This document shows, one piece after another, positions 12,473 to 24,300 of a stretch of 64,000 nucleotides of DNA (the stretch's first letter is position 1; every line of letters begins with the position of its first letter). Where the stretch lies: positions 1-64,000 of the forward strand of contig NW_020290045.1 in NCBI RefSeq assembly GCF_003144195.1, read 5' to 3'. The stretch is from Ceraceosorus guamensis (Eukaryota; Basidiomycota; Exobasidiomycetes; Ceraceosorales; Ceraceosoraceae). The position numbers and the translations under genes are program-made. Under the pieces are notes generated by a model. The model was not told the DNA's origin. It saw only the letters and a program-made list of their open reading frames with translations, and made no database searches.

Positions 12473-14509
12473 CTTAGCTGCGACGGCTATTGCCGAGTGC
12501 TCGCACACTGGGCGCGGCGCGATGGCTTTGGCCTTGATGAGGCTGCCCGGCTGGGGATTCAGCGCGGCGAGGCAGCCGTCCAAAGTGACATGAAGCAAGA
12601 AAAGATCAGCGCGCGAGGGTGGGCAGATGCTGCTGCTGCTATTTGAACCGATCTGCTGCTGCCGGTCATCTGGAGCCTGAAAGCTTTGTGTTCATATGTA
12701 TATGTGGTGCTGGCAATCACTCGTGAGGCCGTGAATCGAGATGTGAGTCGTGGGTAGTGAGTGGGTGCAGCAGGAAGCGAAAGCGCGACCTGCACTTGAC
12801 TCGTGACTGGCCGATCGCTCGATCATGGATGGGTCGCTGCTGCCCGAGCCCCAAAGTACAAAACTCCGACGTGCTTGTTAAAATTAGCAACTCGATGAGC
12901 CCATACAAATTGAGATGCCCTGCAGCAGGTCGCTGCACACCATAACAGCCTCGTCCCTCCACGCTCAAGCGTCATTCAAGCCTCCGCAGAAGGTTTGGGT
13001 GGAAGAGCTATAAGTAGCAGGCCCCAAAGGCCACAGGGGCTGGCGCGCACGTCCATACAATGATACCATCCTAAATCAGCTCGTCATTCACGATAGTGCT
13101 TCAAGAACATCACGAGAGCCAATCTGGAATCAAGTGAATCGCCAAACACGAATGCCCACTCACGACTCACAACACTAGATATCGCATACAGAGAGCGCCG
13201 AAGAAACTTTCGCCCGCTTGCTCCCTCCCACATTCACACATTCATTTCGCACCTCCAACTGTGAGTGCAGGCAGGGCACGCATGCACCGCTTGGCCGATT
13301 CTTCCCTGCTTCAGGGTCCGACGTGAACTACACTACGGAGCGTACAGCCAGCAGCAGAATCAGACGCCATGTCTACAGTACCTAAATCTGGCATAATCAA
13401 ATGCAACAGTCTCCCCACCACCCAGGGCCTAGCCTCGATTAATTGCTTACATCCTCCACGCATGCATGACGCGGCGCACCGGCACATCCTTGACTCGATC
13501 AGAAGCTCCGATCCGGACCTTGCCACGCCCGCTCGCGTCCGAGCTCGACTCACATCGCGTTCGACTCACACATCCACTCGAATCCGTCAGCGCATGTCTA
13601 TCACGGCTACTGTCACTGCTCCTTCGATCCTCATAAGCTTCATGATCGCGGATTCCCAAAATCTCTTCATGGCAAATATCCCAATGATCACAACCATCTC
13701 ACACAGCAGCAATCGTGAATGCGACCACTCAAGACTGCTACGTGCTCCCAGATGGGGCTCCCTTGCGCGAACGCTTCCGCCATGCAGCGTAGAAGTGAGT
13801 GCACGGGTGCGGTACCGGCGGATGCCGCTGCACGAGACAAAGCGCGCCTCGCTGCATGACGCCCGCGTTGGGGTCAGTCTGAGTAATTCAAGATTCGTGA
13901 TTACTGGATGAAAGGGCACGGCGTCACTCACAGCACTCGTGACTACTCGTGATGAGTCGTGACTCACGACTCGTGACTGATGGGTGGCGCGTTGGATGTC
14001 CGCGACCTGCCGACCGTGCCTCATCACGTGTCATCTTGCCTTGCCTCTCTGCTTCGATCATGAACCGTCGCCGGTCGAAGCGACGGGGGCGCATGTACTG
14101 ACTCGACCTCGCTTTGCGCGTCGGCTAACAATTTTAAATGTTGCGCATCCATCGACGCACCCTCACACTTGACCTCCATTGCCCTCACCACAACCGTCTG
14201 ATACTCCTGTATGGTTGCTCGCGAGCTCCATTGCGCTATACACAGCAGCAAGGATCATCTCACGCATCCGCTACCATTTCGTTGAAGAGTGGAAGCAGCG
14301 CTGGAGCAGGATTGGCCGGGCCAATTTGTGGCGAGGCGCAAGAAGGGGGAATAGTCGGCAAGCGTTCAGCAGCGTTTCTGCGCCACCAGGGTGGTACCTG
14401 GGACCTTTGACGATCAAGCAGGAACAGTCGAGTCTGTTTACTCGACAGGTCTGCTCGCGCAATCCAGTGCAGGGCTGGTAGTAGCCAATAACGACTTCGG
14501 AAGCACAAG
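12473..14509. promoter_or_regulatory. Large divergent promoter region, pkh kinase / rpb9
   Basis: About 2 kb without a recognisable gene separates two divergent starts. The interval is notable for many copies of ACTCGTGAC/GTCACGAGT-like sequence (about 12719-12806, 13148 and 13922-13980), including a perfect inverted repeat at 13954-13972. Open frames here lack family resemblance and cross between low-information stretches. It may include the 5' UTR of the kinase gene. Confidence 0.5.
13954..13972. repeat. Perfect 9+1+9 inverted repeat
   Basis: GAGTCGTGA and TCACGACTC are exact reverse complements separated by one C. It is embedded in 60 bases (13922-13980) made of further copies of the same half site. 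It has the look of a binding site for a dimeric factor, but no factor can be named. Confidence 0.85.
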
Positions 14510-15321
14510 ATGGCCTCCTCCAAGTTGGCGTACTGCTTCGACTGGTGAGTAGCCGAGCGATCACTTGGCCAAACGCATACATCCAAGGCATCGTTCTGAT
14601 GCGGCACGCTACGTCTCATTAGTTCCAACCTGTTGTATCCCAAGGTAAGCCAGTTTCGTTCACACAGGTGCTTGCGCGCCAAGTGACACTGAGCTTGGCG
14701 CGTATCCAAATACGATAGGTGGATCGTACGAATCACGTTCTGCTCTATGCTTGCAGAAACTGCTCTTACTGGGTCGAAGCTGAAGAGACCAAGGTTTGGA
14801 GCAATGATCTGATGAGCGTGCAAAAGGAACAACAGGGAGTGGTGGATGGTTTGCCTCAGGATCCCACGTTGCCTAGGACCCACGAGCATCCTTGCCCTCG
14901 ATGCGGTCATAGCGAGTGAGTCGAGACGGTGAAGGTACTTCGCTAGTTCTTGCGGTGGCGTCATCCCCACGCAAATAGGGCCAAATGGCTTTATGGGGAT
15001 GGGGTTGGCAGACAGCAGCGTCACCTTTTGTTGCTCGGACCGTTCTTGCTCGGGTAACGATTCCAGGCTAGATCGAGGATTGCAAGCCGCGCTTGCCCCA
15101 ACTTTCGCAAGCTGAACAGTAGAAACTGCTTCACCTCTTGCCAGAGCTGTGTTCTTTCAAGATCAGGGCAAGCGTATCCACAATCGTATGATCCTCTTGT
15201 GAGCCAGCCCTGCGCATCCCTTGGAGCATGCTTCAGACGCTTTGCTCACGATAGCGTCGCACATGTACGCATGTTGCTCAGCTACGTGTGTGCAGATTGT
15301 AACCACACCTTTCACGCTTGA
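14510..15321 (+). CDS. RPB9: RNA polymerase II subunit RPB9
   Basis: Small zinc-ribbon subunit of RNA polymerase II, acting in start-site choice, fidelity and transcript cleavage. The model join(14510..14544,14623..14644,14719..14915,15145..15198,15282..15321) gives 115 residues, close to the usual 110-125. Zinc ribbon 1 uses YCFDC (exon 1) and YACRNC (exon 3). Zinc ribbon 2 uses CPRC in exon 3 and YVCADC in exon 5. The family block DPTLPRTHEHPCPRC is intact, followed by EAVFFQDQ and the terminal CNHTFHA. Exon 2 is a 22-base microexon supplying SNLLYPK. Phases agree at every junction; donors are GTGAGT, GTAAGC, GTGAGT and GTGAGC. The reading frame across each junction reproduces the conserved family spacing, so the model is firm. 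Confidence 0.95.
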
Positions 15322-16097
15322 AGTGAATCAGGTGTGCGAGAAGCAACCTCTTGGAGCACATCAGTCATGTGGCGGGGCACCGTCGTGGAGTCGCCTATCT
15401 GGAAACTCGGGTGGAGCAGCTCGAACGACACACTCACTTCCGATTTGAGATATCGAAACCCCTATTCCGCATGCTCTTCTGCGCCCAGCTCTCGGGACGT
15501 TACCGCAGAGGGGAAACAGACGCATCTTATGTACACATCAAGCCTTATCACAACCCCCTTTCCTCCATCACCTGAAGGCACATCAACTCATCACAACTAA
15601 AGTCACGCCAGATGCGCGTTGACAGGCTCACAGGTGGCACCTTTCTTTCCATTCCCCTGCATCACTTTTCGATCCCCCCCCACACCGCAATGCTCTTTCC
15701 TGACAAATGTACAACAGCCTCAAGTATACGCTTTACCCCCTTGTGCGCACACAAAATGCCACAACTCCAATACATGCGTTGCATTTACTGCGCATTTTGA
15801 CGGTTCTCACCTTTTGGTGCTCGACACATGTCGGTTGTCGAGAGGCAGTCTAGCAAGACGCGCGACGGACTCGAGTCTGCGAGAAGCTAGCCTTGCTGCT
15901 ATTCGGCGCTGGCGCGCGAAGAGAAGAGGATGGGGTATTGGGATTTGCCATTGCATGAGGGGCTAGAGACCGGATGTGAAGGAGCGTGGTTCGAGTGATT
16001 TAAGCGAGGAGGAGATGGGGCATCTGATCAGAGTGGTGCATGTGCATGAAGCATGTGTACAGAGGCGACCATGCCCCCCACGGATGTGCTCGCTCAG
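15322..16097. other. Convergent intergenic space, rpb9 / DUF4112 gene
   Basis: About 780 bases between two stop codons. Nothing coding was recognised; the sequence is pyrimidine-rich around 15540-15700. It should contain both 3' UTRs and polyadenylation signals, but no single signal stands out. Confidence 0.5.
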
Positions 16098-17220
16098 CTA
16101 TTTGGCATTGGACGATGCAGCAGGCGCCGTGTTGGATGCAGAGGCAGGCGCGCTCGAAGTCGCATTGTTGCTCGCATTGGCAGTAGCAGCAGCGGCGGTA
16201 GTAGTGCTCACATCGATCTGACCCGAATGGCTCTTGACCAGTTCCTTTGCCGGTTTCTGCGCCGGATGATCTTTGGGAACATTCCCGCCATCTTTGCTCC
16301 TAGCACCTTCGGGCAGCGGTTGAAGGACGGTCAAGCCGGTCAACCCTTGCGCAATGTGCTCTTCTCCCCTCACGCGCAAAAACTCTTCCAACAGCTTGCA
16401 ATTGCGCGAGTTGGCTCGCCAGACTGCTAGACCAATGTCCCCCACGATTGGCACTAATCCAACCACTACGGATACGGCATTGTTGGCTGCCATGCGGCGC
16501 ACGACCCAGTCTGGCAGACTGGTTTGAAATTGAGCAAGAGAAAATTGAGCGCGGCACCAAGATGGAGCAGGAATGCTTCGACGATATGCACTCACTCTGC
16601 GCCCTTCTTGGAAGGCTTGAGGATCAAAAAGTAGTTCAAAGCAGCATCGGTCGCATCTCCCACGCCGGGAATGATGCCGATGATGGCCTATTCGGTGGTC
16701 GAGCGGAAGATGGGGTAAGCATGTACAAACGCAAAGCATCAAGGCCCGAGCACAAGACGCATAGAAAGCGCCAATTCACCGTCCATCCGAATCTGAAACC
16801 GCAAATGGTGAAGCCCTTGTCCAGGTAATGTGCCCTTCTAGCAATCTTCCTCAACAATTTGGCTTCTTGTTTTGTCAAGCCTGGTGGAGGCGGACGCTGG
16901 GCAAGAAAGGGCAAAGAGCGATGAAGCCCTACAGTCAGCCCACGCCCATCCAAGTCGCTTCCGATCCGAATGTGAGCAGGCATGGAGAAGGAGAAGCGAA
17001 ACGCACCTTTCTTCGCTTCTCTTTGCCATTCTTGTCGATATATTCCTCGTAGCTGCGCAAGGACAAGCGACGAACAAGAAGTTTTGAGACATTCTGCTCG
17101 CTCTCAGCAGGAATTTCTGCGGCACTGCCCCCTCCAAACTCACAATGGGTCGACGGGCTCGTACTGCTTCGCATTCTTCTCGATGAAACCTTTGGCGATT
17201 TTGGTGGCGATGGAAGTCAT
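16098..17220 (-). CDS. DUF4112 family membrane protein
   Basis: Fungal DUF4112 protein of unknown molecular function. The model complement(join(16098..16518,16596..16687,16780..16896,17007..17052,17144..17220)) gives 250 residues. Seen in order: a short N-terminal helix (MTSIATKIAKGFIEKNAKQY), FYEEYIDKNGKEKRRK, the family core LTKQEAKLLRKIARRA with FRFGWT, a hydrophobic hairpin IIGIIPGVGDATDAALNYF, then AANNAVSVVVGLVPIVGDIG and ANSRNCKLLEEFLRVRGE. The paired GxxPxVGD repeats are the hallmark of this family and suggest membrane insertion. The C-terminal 70 residues are Ala/Ser/Thr-rich and not conserved-looking. All five exons join in frame; donors include GTGCGT and GTGAAT. The family is known from many ascomycetes and basidiomycetes but its role is not established. 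Confidence 0.9.
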
Positions 17221-18544
17221 CTTTCACAGCTGGGTCTTGCTCGCAAGTTTTGGGATGGGCGCGCGTGAGCTGATATGATAGGTGTGGTGATGATGGGCAG
17301 ACGACAAGCATCGATCCGCATCTCATACATGCACTACTTGTAGAACATGGAACCAAGACCGGTACTCGCACTCGTGACCGTCACTGCTGCGTCACTGCTG
17401 CCCACATCCCTCCTGCATGCATGTCGATCTGCGTGCACTGCGACTCTCGCATTGTTGGATGAGTGCACATGCATGGGTACAATTAGGGCAGCTACAGTAG
17501 ACCGCCTCCACACCCGGCGGTTTCCAGGCCTTTCCGCGCAGAACGACCGAGAGCACCGCCACGCCGCGTTCAAACTCGATCACGTGGCTGGCAACAGCAA
17601 TGCTTGTCACGTGTTTCATGGATCTCCTGGTGGCTTTGCGCGCGCGGCGCTTTCACACAGCGAGGCCGGCGCGCGGAAAGCGGAGCGACCCGCGCACGCG
17701 CGGAGACGCGCTAGGCAAGTGCTGCATGATGATGTTGCGTAGGTATGTGCATGTGTGTGGCTGTGACGGGCGCAGTACCGACATGCTCATCGAGCCGGTT
17801 CCGTCCATACCCGGAGTAAGCTCCTCCCGATTTGTCCTTGGACGCCAACACAACACCTCGTTGTACCGATTTCCACCTTTCGGCTCTCATGTGCTTGGTC
17901 TAGATGAGGGCATGTACCGGTGTGCTTCTTGCATTGCATTGATCAACATCAAGCGAGGTCCAACGTGAAAGCCGTGATTGCGTCGAACATCGGTGGGTTA
18001 CTGGAACAGAGTTGTGAACACCAGAAGTCACGAGTGTCGCGAGCGTCAGGCAGGCCTGCTTGTGACATGTAGGGTCGTGCAGGGGGCTGCTGCGAACATG
18101 CTGCAAAAGGAGGGGCCAAGTCTGAGTGACGTATGAAAGCTTCGATATGAACTTAGAGTACCTTATCTATGGACGGGACAACGTGCATGTAGTAGTGTCT
18201 CCAAAGCGTTCCGAAGCCCCTGGATGTGACGACACATCGCCTTGACGTGCAGGGTACACATGTCCTTCTTTGCTACTCACACTGCAAGCACCGAAGTCCA
18301 ACTCCGATCCTGCAGTTCATCCTTGGTACGTGCTGAGCACACCATCGAAATACCCAGTGGGCTCTTGAGACGAGCTCTCCCGCGTCCTCATAAGGAGACT
18401 GGGGCTTCATTTGTTGCTGATCCTTCTCCTCCACGTCTCTTGTCCGCCGCAATCGAACACTTGAAGCACATTGTGTGGATTTCGCGAATCCAAGACCTTC
18501 TTGCTATACCTATTGGCTGCTATTTGCAGCATCCGCTCGCGAAG
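17221..18544. promoter_or_regulatory. Divergent promoter region, DUF4112 gene / NADH dehydrogenase
   Basis: About 1.3 kb between divergent starts. No separate gene is supported. The part from 18260 is open in the frame of the downstream NADH dehydrogenase, so the dehydrogenase may start there. Copies of the recurrent ACTCGTGAC motif lie near 17370 and 18028. Confidence 0.45.
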
Positions 18545-20763
18545 ATGCTGCGTTCTAAAGCAAAACTCTCCATGATCAGGCTGGGCAGCCTCGTTCAGGA
18601 TGGATCTTTAGCAAGATCAACGGCCAGGACTGAGCCCACCGTCGTGCTGCAGCAACGCGGGATGCATCGCACGCATCCTATTCCAGCTCGAGTGCTGCCG
18701 GTCAATCCTGCGCTGGACAGCTCTGGCAAGATAAAACCTCGAGTTGTAGTCCTAGGGTCAGGCTGGGGAGCAATGACGGTTCTCAAGTCCATCGATCACT
18801 CCAAGTACGAAGTGGTTTGCGTGTCTCCCAACAGCTCTTTCAACATGACGCCTTTGCTAGCTCAAGCAGCTGTAGGTTCCTTGGATTTCAAAGCTACCAT
18901 GGAGTCTGTCAGGTCGTGCGGATCCACGCAGCTATACCACGCCTGGGCAGACGGCATCGACACTACAGCCAAACATTTGCTCCTAACTCCAGCTTATCCC
19001 CCTGCTTTCAGAACCGCACCGCCCGCCACGCTGGGTCCGGACGACGCACCCATGAGGAGCTTCCCGAATGCTAGAGGTGGTCATAGCACTAGCTTTGTCA
19101 GACCTCCTCATAGGAGAGCTATCGAGAGCTCAGAAGTGGAGGTGGATGGGGAGAGCAGCAGAAGCAGACATCATGCCCAGAGCGAGGGCGAGACGTGGAG
19201 AAGCGCTGAAGAAGGCAGACAGTACTTGTTGCCGTACGACAAGCTGGTCATCTCGTGAGTAATCCGGCTGCGGAGAGGAACAACGCTGGCTCCGATCGAT
19301 GAGCGTCAGAGAGCTCTCGATGACCTGTCCTGATGAGCGCAACTACTTCGCCTCCTGCACACCATAGGGTTGGTGCTTATAACCGGACATTCAAGACTCC
19401 AGGTGTTCGAGAAAATGCCTGGTTTCTGAAGGATGTGCAAAATGCTCGGTCGATTCGGTGAGTAGTGATTCATCCCAAATGAGCTCGTCGATGCTCGTGA
19501 CCGCTGAGCCGAGTTGGGTCACCTGTTCTGGACGTAGATGGCGGATTCTGGAGGTGTTTGAGATGGCTGATCACCCAACGTGAGTGCACCTCGTTTCAAT
19601 GCAAGCCAGAGCGATGACTAATACTTTCGCATCGCCTTGCTTCCGCACCGCATCTACCCAGCATGAGCGACGAGCAGCGCAGGCAGCTGCTCAGTTTCAT
19701 CGTCGTTGGCGGAGGGCCGACCGGCTCAGAGTTTGCAGCAGAGGTTCGTGGCTCCAATTGACCAATGAGCGCTTACGCTCTTGTGTCTGAATGTCTTTCG
19801 TCCCTTTTCGTTTTGACTCCTTGGTCCCTAGCTGCACGATCTAGTCAAGTCCGACTTGACGCGCATCTTCCCTAAAGTGGCACCGTTGGCACAAATCACT
19901 CTGATTGACGCTTCCAGCGGTATCCTCTCTTCCTTCGATGCTAGTCTCTCGACCTATGCCAGGCAGAAATTCAAGAGGGATGGGATCAAGATTTTGCTCG
20001 AAAGGCAGGTCAAAAGAGTGGACAGGGGCAGACTCGTCGTCGAGCCTGATGGCGAGAGTAAGTCGACGCTGGACCAGAAGCCTTCAAAAGTGATGTGTCG
20101 AGCTTTGCCCGTCCGCGCTGACTTATGCGCCGCCTCCGGACCCCTCGCAGTCCCTTTTGGTCTGCTTGTTTGGTCAACGGGTGTTTGCAGCACACCGCTC
20201 GTCAAGGTGAATCGACACTGGGGCAGAGACAAACCCGCATTGCCTGCGTCCGCTAACACACTCTGCATGCAATCACTGTGCCTCAGTCCATAACCTGCAT
20301 CAAGAAAGACGAGCGCAACTCGTTCTTGTACACCAACGAGCACTTACACGCGCTCGCTTCACAGGGTGAAGTCGAGGCCACTAGCAGCTCCGAAGCAACC
20401 CCAAGCGCGCCCAAAGTCTTATCGGATGTGTATGCGATTGGGGATTGTGCGCAAATCGATGGGGTTCCTCTACCCGCTACCGCACAAGTAGCGGCTCAGA
20501 AGGGCAAGTACGTAGCTTCCGTACTGAACGGCAAAATCTCACCCGAGACCAAATTCACCTTCAAGAATATGGGCCAGATGGCCGCTCTGGGCGGTGGAAA
20601 AGCAATCGTGGATTCTCCGCAAGCCAAGATCCATGGGCGATGGGCTTGGATTATTTGGAGAAGCGCTTATACCTTTATGAGCTTGAGCAACAGGAACAGA
20701 ATCCTCGTACCTTTCTTTTGGGCCGTCAATCGAATCTTTGGAAGGGACCTCAACAGATTCTAG
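18545..20763 (+). CDS. Type II (rotenone-insensitive) NADH:ubiquinone oxidoreductase, mitochondrial
   Basis: Single-subunit flavoprotein that passes electrons from NADH to ubiquinone without proton pumping (Ndi1/Nde1 family). The model join(18545..19254,19368..19457,19538..19579,19662..19743,19832..20057,20151..20206,20287..20763) gives 560 residues. The N-terminus is Arg/Ser-rich like a presequence. The FAD site is [11 protein letters not shown] and the NADH site [14 protein letters not shown]. Also seen are [22 protein letters not shown] (FAD C-terminal motif) and the family end [14 protein letters not shown]. An unusual Pro/Ser/Arg-rich insertion of about 80 residues (18985-19226) precedes LPYDKLVIS. 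An earlier in-frame ATG at 18260 would add 95 residues without clear targeting character. Matrix-facing or external orientation cannot be told from sequence alone. Confidence 0.94.
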
Positions 20764-21300
20764 AGGCGAAGCTGTTCTTTATGGCCCCTCGAACGACTTC
20801 TTTTTTTTTGCGACTGCCACGACGGTCTTGAGGGTTGCCTATCCACTTTACAGCACCTCCCTAACAATCTCGAGCAAAGCACCTCACAATCTCAATCACT
20901 CGGTTACATCACAAACTTAGACAGGACACTCACGAAAGCAGTCGTATGGACAATACAAGTCTGCTGCGCTACGTTTCGAGTGAATCGCGTGCGCATGCTC
21001 AGATGTCAAAGGTTCAATGTAGCAAGACAGGCTATTGTGAAGTGCAACGATGGGCGAAGTCCATGTTGATCTGCACGATCGTAACACAATTCAGCATGTC
21101 TTCGTCACTTGCGTAGAATACATTGAGACAGGGGCAGGGATGACGAAGCGTCAAGGTAGCAAAGAAAAGACGACGAGGCTTGCAAAGCTTCGCACTGGCG
21201 TATCGTGGTATGAGTGCAGAGCAAGAGGTATCGAAATTTGAAGGGCGCACGACAGAAACGTAGGGCACGGCAGAAAAAAGTCGGACAGGACGCTTTGCGA
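20764..21300. other. Convergent intergenic space, NADH dehydrogenase / ArfGAP
   Basis: This 537-base stretch lies between two stop codons. No gene is seen. A T8 tract follows the dehydrogenase stop at about 20802-20809. Confidence 0.5.
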
Positions 21301-24300
21301 TCAACGTGCCAACGCCAAAGGAGTTTGAGGCGATCGATGAGACGAAGATTGACTACGGCTGTGAGAACGTGTAGGCGTTTGTGGTGCAGCCTCCATGTGC
21401 GCAAGAGCTGTCGACTTGTTCGTGCCATTAGAGAGATCTCGAGACGGGGTCGTCTCGGGTGTGAAGCTCCATCCAGCAGCAGTGATAGCAGCTGTACGTT
21501 CCAGCGTCTTGGGCGACGCGGTGATCGAATGAGCTGACGGCTGGTTCCCGACACTGTGACTGGCGATGCCTCGCTGGACGGTTGGGCTTCTGGGCGGTAT
21601 AGAAGGACGAGGGGTCGATGCCAGCTGGATGCCAGTCATGCCATTGCTGCTCAGAGGCGAGTCCTGCGAGAACGCGCTTCTGTCGTCCGACGAAGGGATT
21701 CCCGAAGTGTAGCTGAGCGTCTGGACGTGCGAGGAGGATCTTATGGGGTACGACGTAGACGTTCGCTTTGGGCTTCGAATCTTACTGCTCGAACTCGCAG
21801 CGTTGGCATCAGAGCCTTCCGACGAGAAAGAGGCTCCAAGGAACTGTTCGCGCGGTCCAAGCGCAGCCCACCTCTTCTCGCAGTACTTTTCCTTCCAAAA
21901 AGTCTTTTCCGCGCGAGCCGTGGTGCTTAGAGGGTTCACGACGCCAGCGGGTCGACTCGCTTCATAATACGAGTTGGCGCGCGCATTGCCCCATTCGCGC
22001 GCCGCATCCAGTTGCTCCTCGGTCCAGTCGTCCAGATCCACGCTTTTGACCTTGCTCACGTGCACGCCAAGGCTCCTGTGCACGCCCGAACAACTGATGC
22101 AGATAAAGATGCAGCATGGCTGACCGTTCAGAGCCCAAGATGCCCATCGAGGATCTGCGAGGAGGTGTAGCAAGTCAATGGGTCAACATGACGCGTAAAG
22201 GCATCTCCGTCTACGGCTAGCTGCATTCCGAGCAAGACTCACCTGGCAGCCTGCAGTCTGCACACGCGGAATTTTCTGGCAACCTCGAAATTCGAGCGAT
22301 TTCCGCCGCGCGCGAAACTTTGGATCCAGACTGACCAGAATTGATGCGTTCCACTCTTTTACGCACATTGCCCGTCGTCGTCCCAGCAGTTTCTTGCGCG
22401 CTCGAGCTGGGCAGCTTAGCACCGCTCATGTCCGTCGATAGGTGAGGTCTATACAGCCTTTTAGATGGAGATTGGAGCTCCGTGGAAGCTCTTCGATGGT
22501 TGGAAGCCTGGCTCATTCTTCTCGCTTGGCTTGTCGAAGTCGAGCCGCTCGCACCGCTGCTCGTGCTGCTGCCAGCCATCATAGGCGCGGGTCCAATCTG
22601 AACAGTAGACAGGTCCGTGGTACTATCGCCATAGGAGCCTTGCACAAGCTCAGCGATACGCGCATCGAATTCATTGTCCGCCATCCAAGGTGGAGCGCCC
22701 GCATCGCTCGAGTCTGTCGGTTGGCGACGCAGCAAAGACTGACGCGAAGCCCCCGCCGCCGTCTGCAAAGGAGACGTGATGGTGATGTTTTCGACGCTCG
22801 CATCGTGCGCGCCAACATAGCCCGAGACAGGCGTCTTGTTGGAGATGCCACGCTCGTGCGAAGGTCGAGTGGGAGTCGTGGGCATACCACTGCGCGAGCC
22901 TTCCATCAAGACCGACAGGTATGGGCTTGACGGAGATTGAGGTGAGACCAAGCTATGGCGGGAACTTGACGCCGGTGCCATTTGTCTTTGCAAGCTGTCC
23001 GACTGCCTATTGAACAGACGATTGGTAGCTATGTTGCTCAAATCCGTCAAGCTCTGGCTAAAAGCCTTGCTCTGACTGGCAAGTGCATTGCCATTGTCTG
23101 AAGGACCGAGAGGTCTGAGGGCCGCCAGACCAAAGTCGTCCGCGCCAGAGACAGACTCGAAAGCTTCAGTCATCTCTGCTGACCTAGCGACCTTGTCGAT
23201 CTGGCGCACGCTGCTGGTCCCATTGATTAAGCTCTCGATCGCTTTGCGGATAGCCGCGATCCAGCTCTTCATTGCCACATCATCAGGAGCTTGGAAGAAC
23301 CTGCGCTGGTCGCGCGTGATCACCTCGAACGTGAACCTTCTCTCCACGCCTCTAGCTTCCCGCACTGTAGCAAATCGAAGATCGATCATGGGCTGACTAG
23401 GCTCCAAGATCTTCTTTTCACGCCAAGCCGCATACTCTCCGAGGTGACCTGAGCCGCTAAGGACGACCCACGCTTCGCGCCAATGCGCTGAACGATTGAC
23501 GCCTCTCGGAGCATCCGAAGCGCTCGTGCTGTTGATAGGTCTACTGTGGACCCAAAGCAAGCCTTCCTTCTTCCGCCTCGAAGATTGAGCTAGAAGGCCA
23601 TCAGACGGTCCAAAGCGAGGGGCAGCGCTGATCAATGACGACATTGGCATTTGGCGGACATCCTGGTCCTCCATCGCAAGCCCTCCGATTCCGAGTCCAG
23701 ATGAGGAAGAAGTGCTCCTTCCTGCGCCCGCAAGGGTTCCAAGTCCGCGTCCGGTGTGCGTCGACTCGGACGACGATCGATTCATAGACGGACTGCCTCT
23801 CTGCGTTGTGCGCGCGCTCGATTGTTGACCAGGTGAGGTAGCCGATACCAGTCTTTGTCTGAAATCGAGCAAGCCTTGTTTGCTGGCAAAGGGGCTAGGA
23901 GTGTTGGACTGACTCAGGGCTCGTCGAGGCGTATCTCGATTGACGCCCCGGGGTGTACCGAGTCCTATGGGACTAGCATCGACGGCAAACGGACTGACAG
24001 CAGTCAAAGAAGGTGCGGCGGGAGCAGTGATGGCCCCGCTCGTGCTGTAATGCTTTGGCGTCGCAGAGGGAAGTGACGTGGAGAGTTCTTGCGGGCTCGT
24101 CAGGTGCTCGTCTACATTGGCAGTGCCACTTGCCGTACCTCGGAAGCGCTGAAAGGCGCCCATGACCGGACCGGTGATGGCAGTGGTAGCAGGCCCCGCA
24201 TTGACGAACCTCTGCGATACCTTTTGGCGCATCAACCCGATCGCATTGGTGGCAGACGTGCTTGCAGATGCGGGCCCCGCTGCAGCTGGCTGCGCAGTTG

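Noticed and set aside
13369-13911. 180-codon plus-strand open frame between the kinase and rpb9
   Set aside because: No recognisable domain, no splice partners, and composition like the surrounding intergenic DNA.
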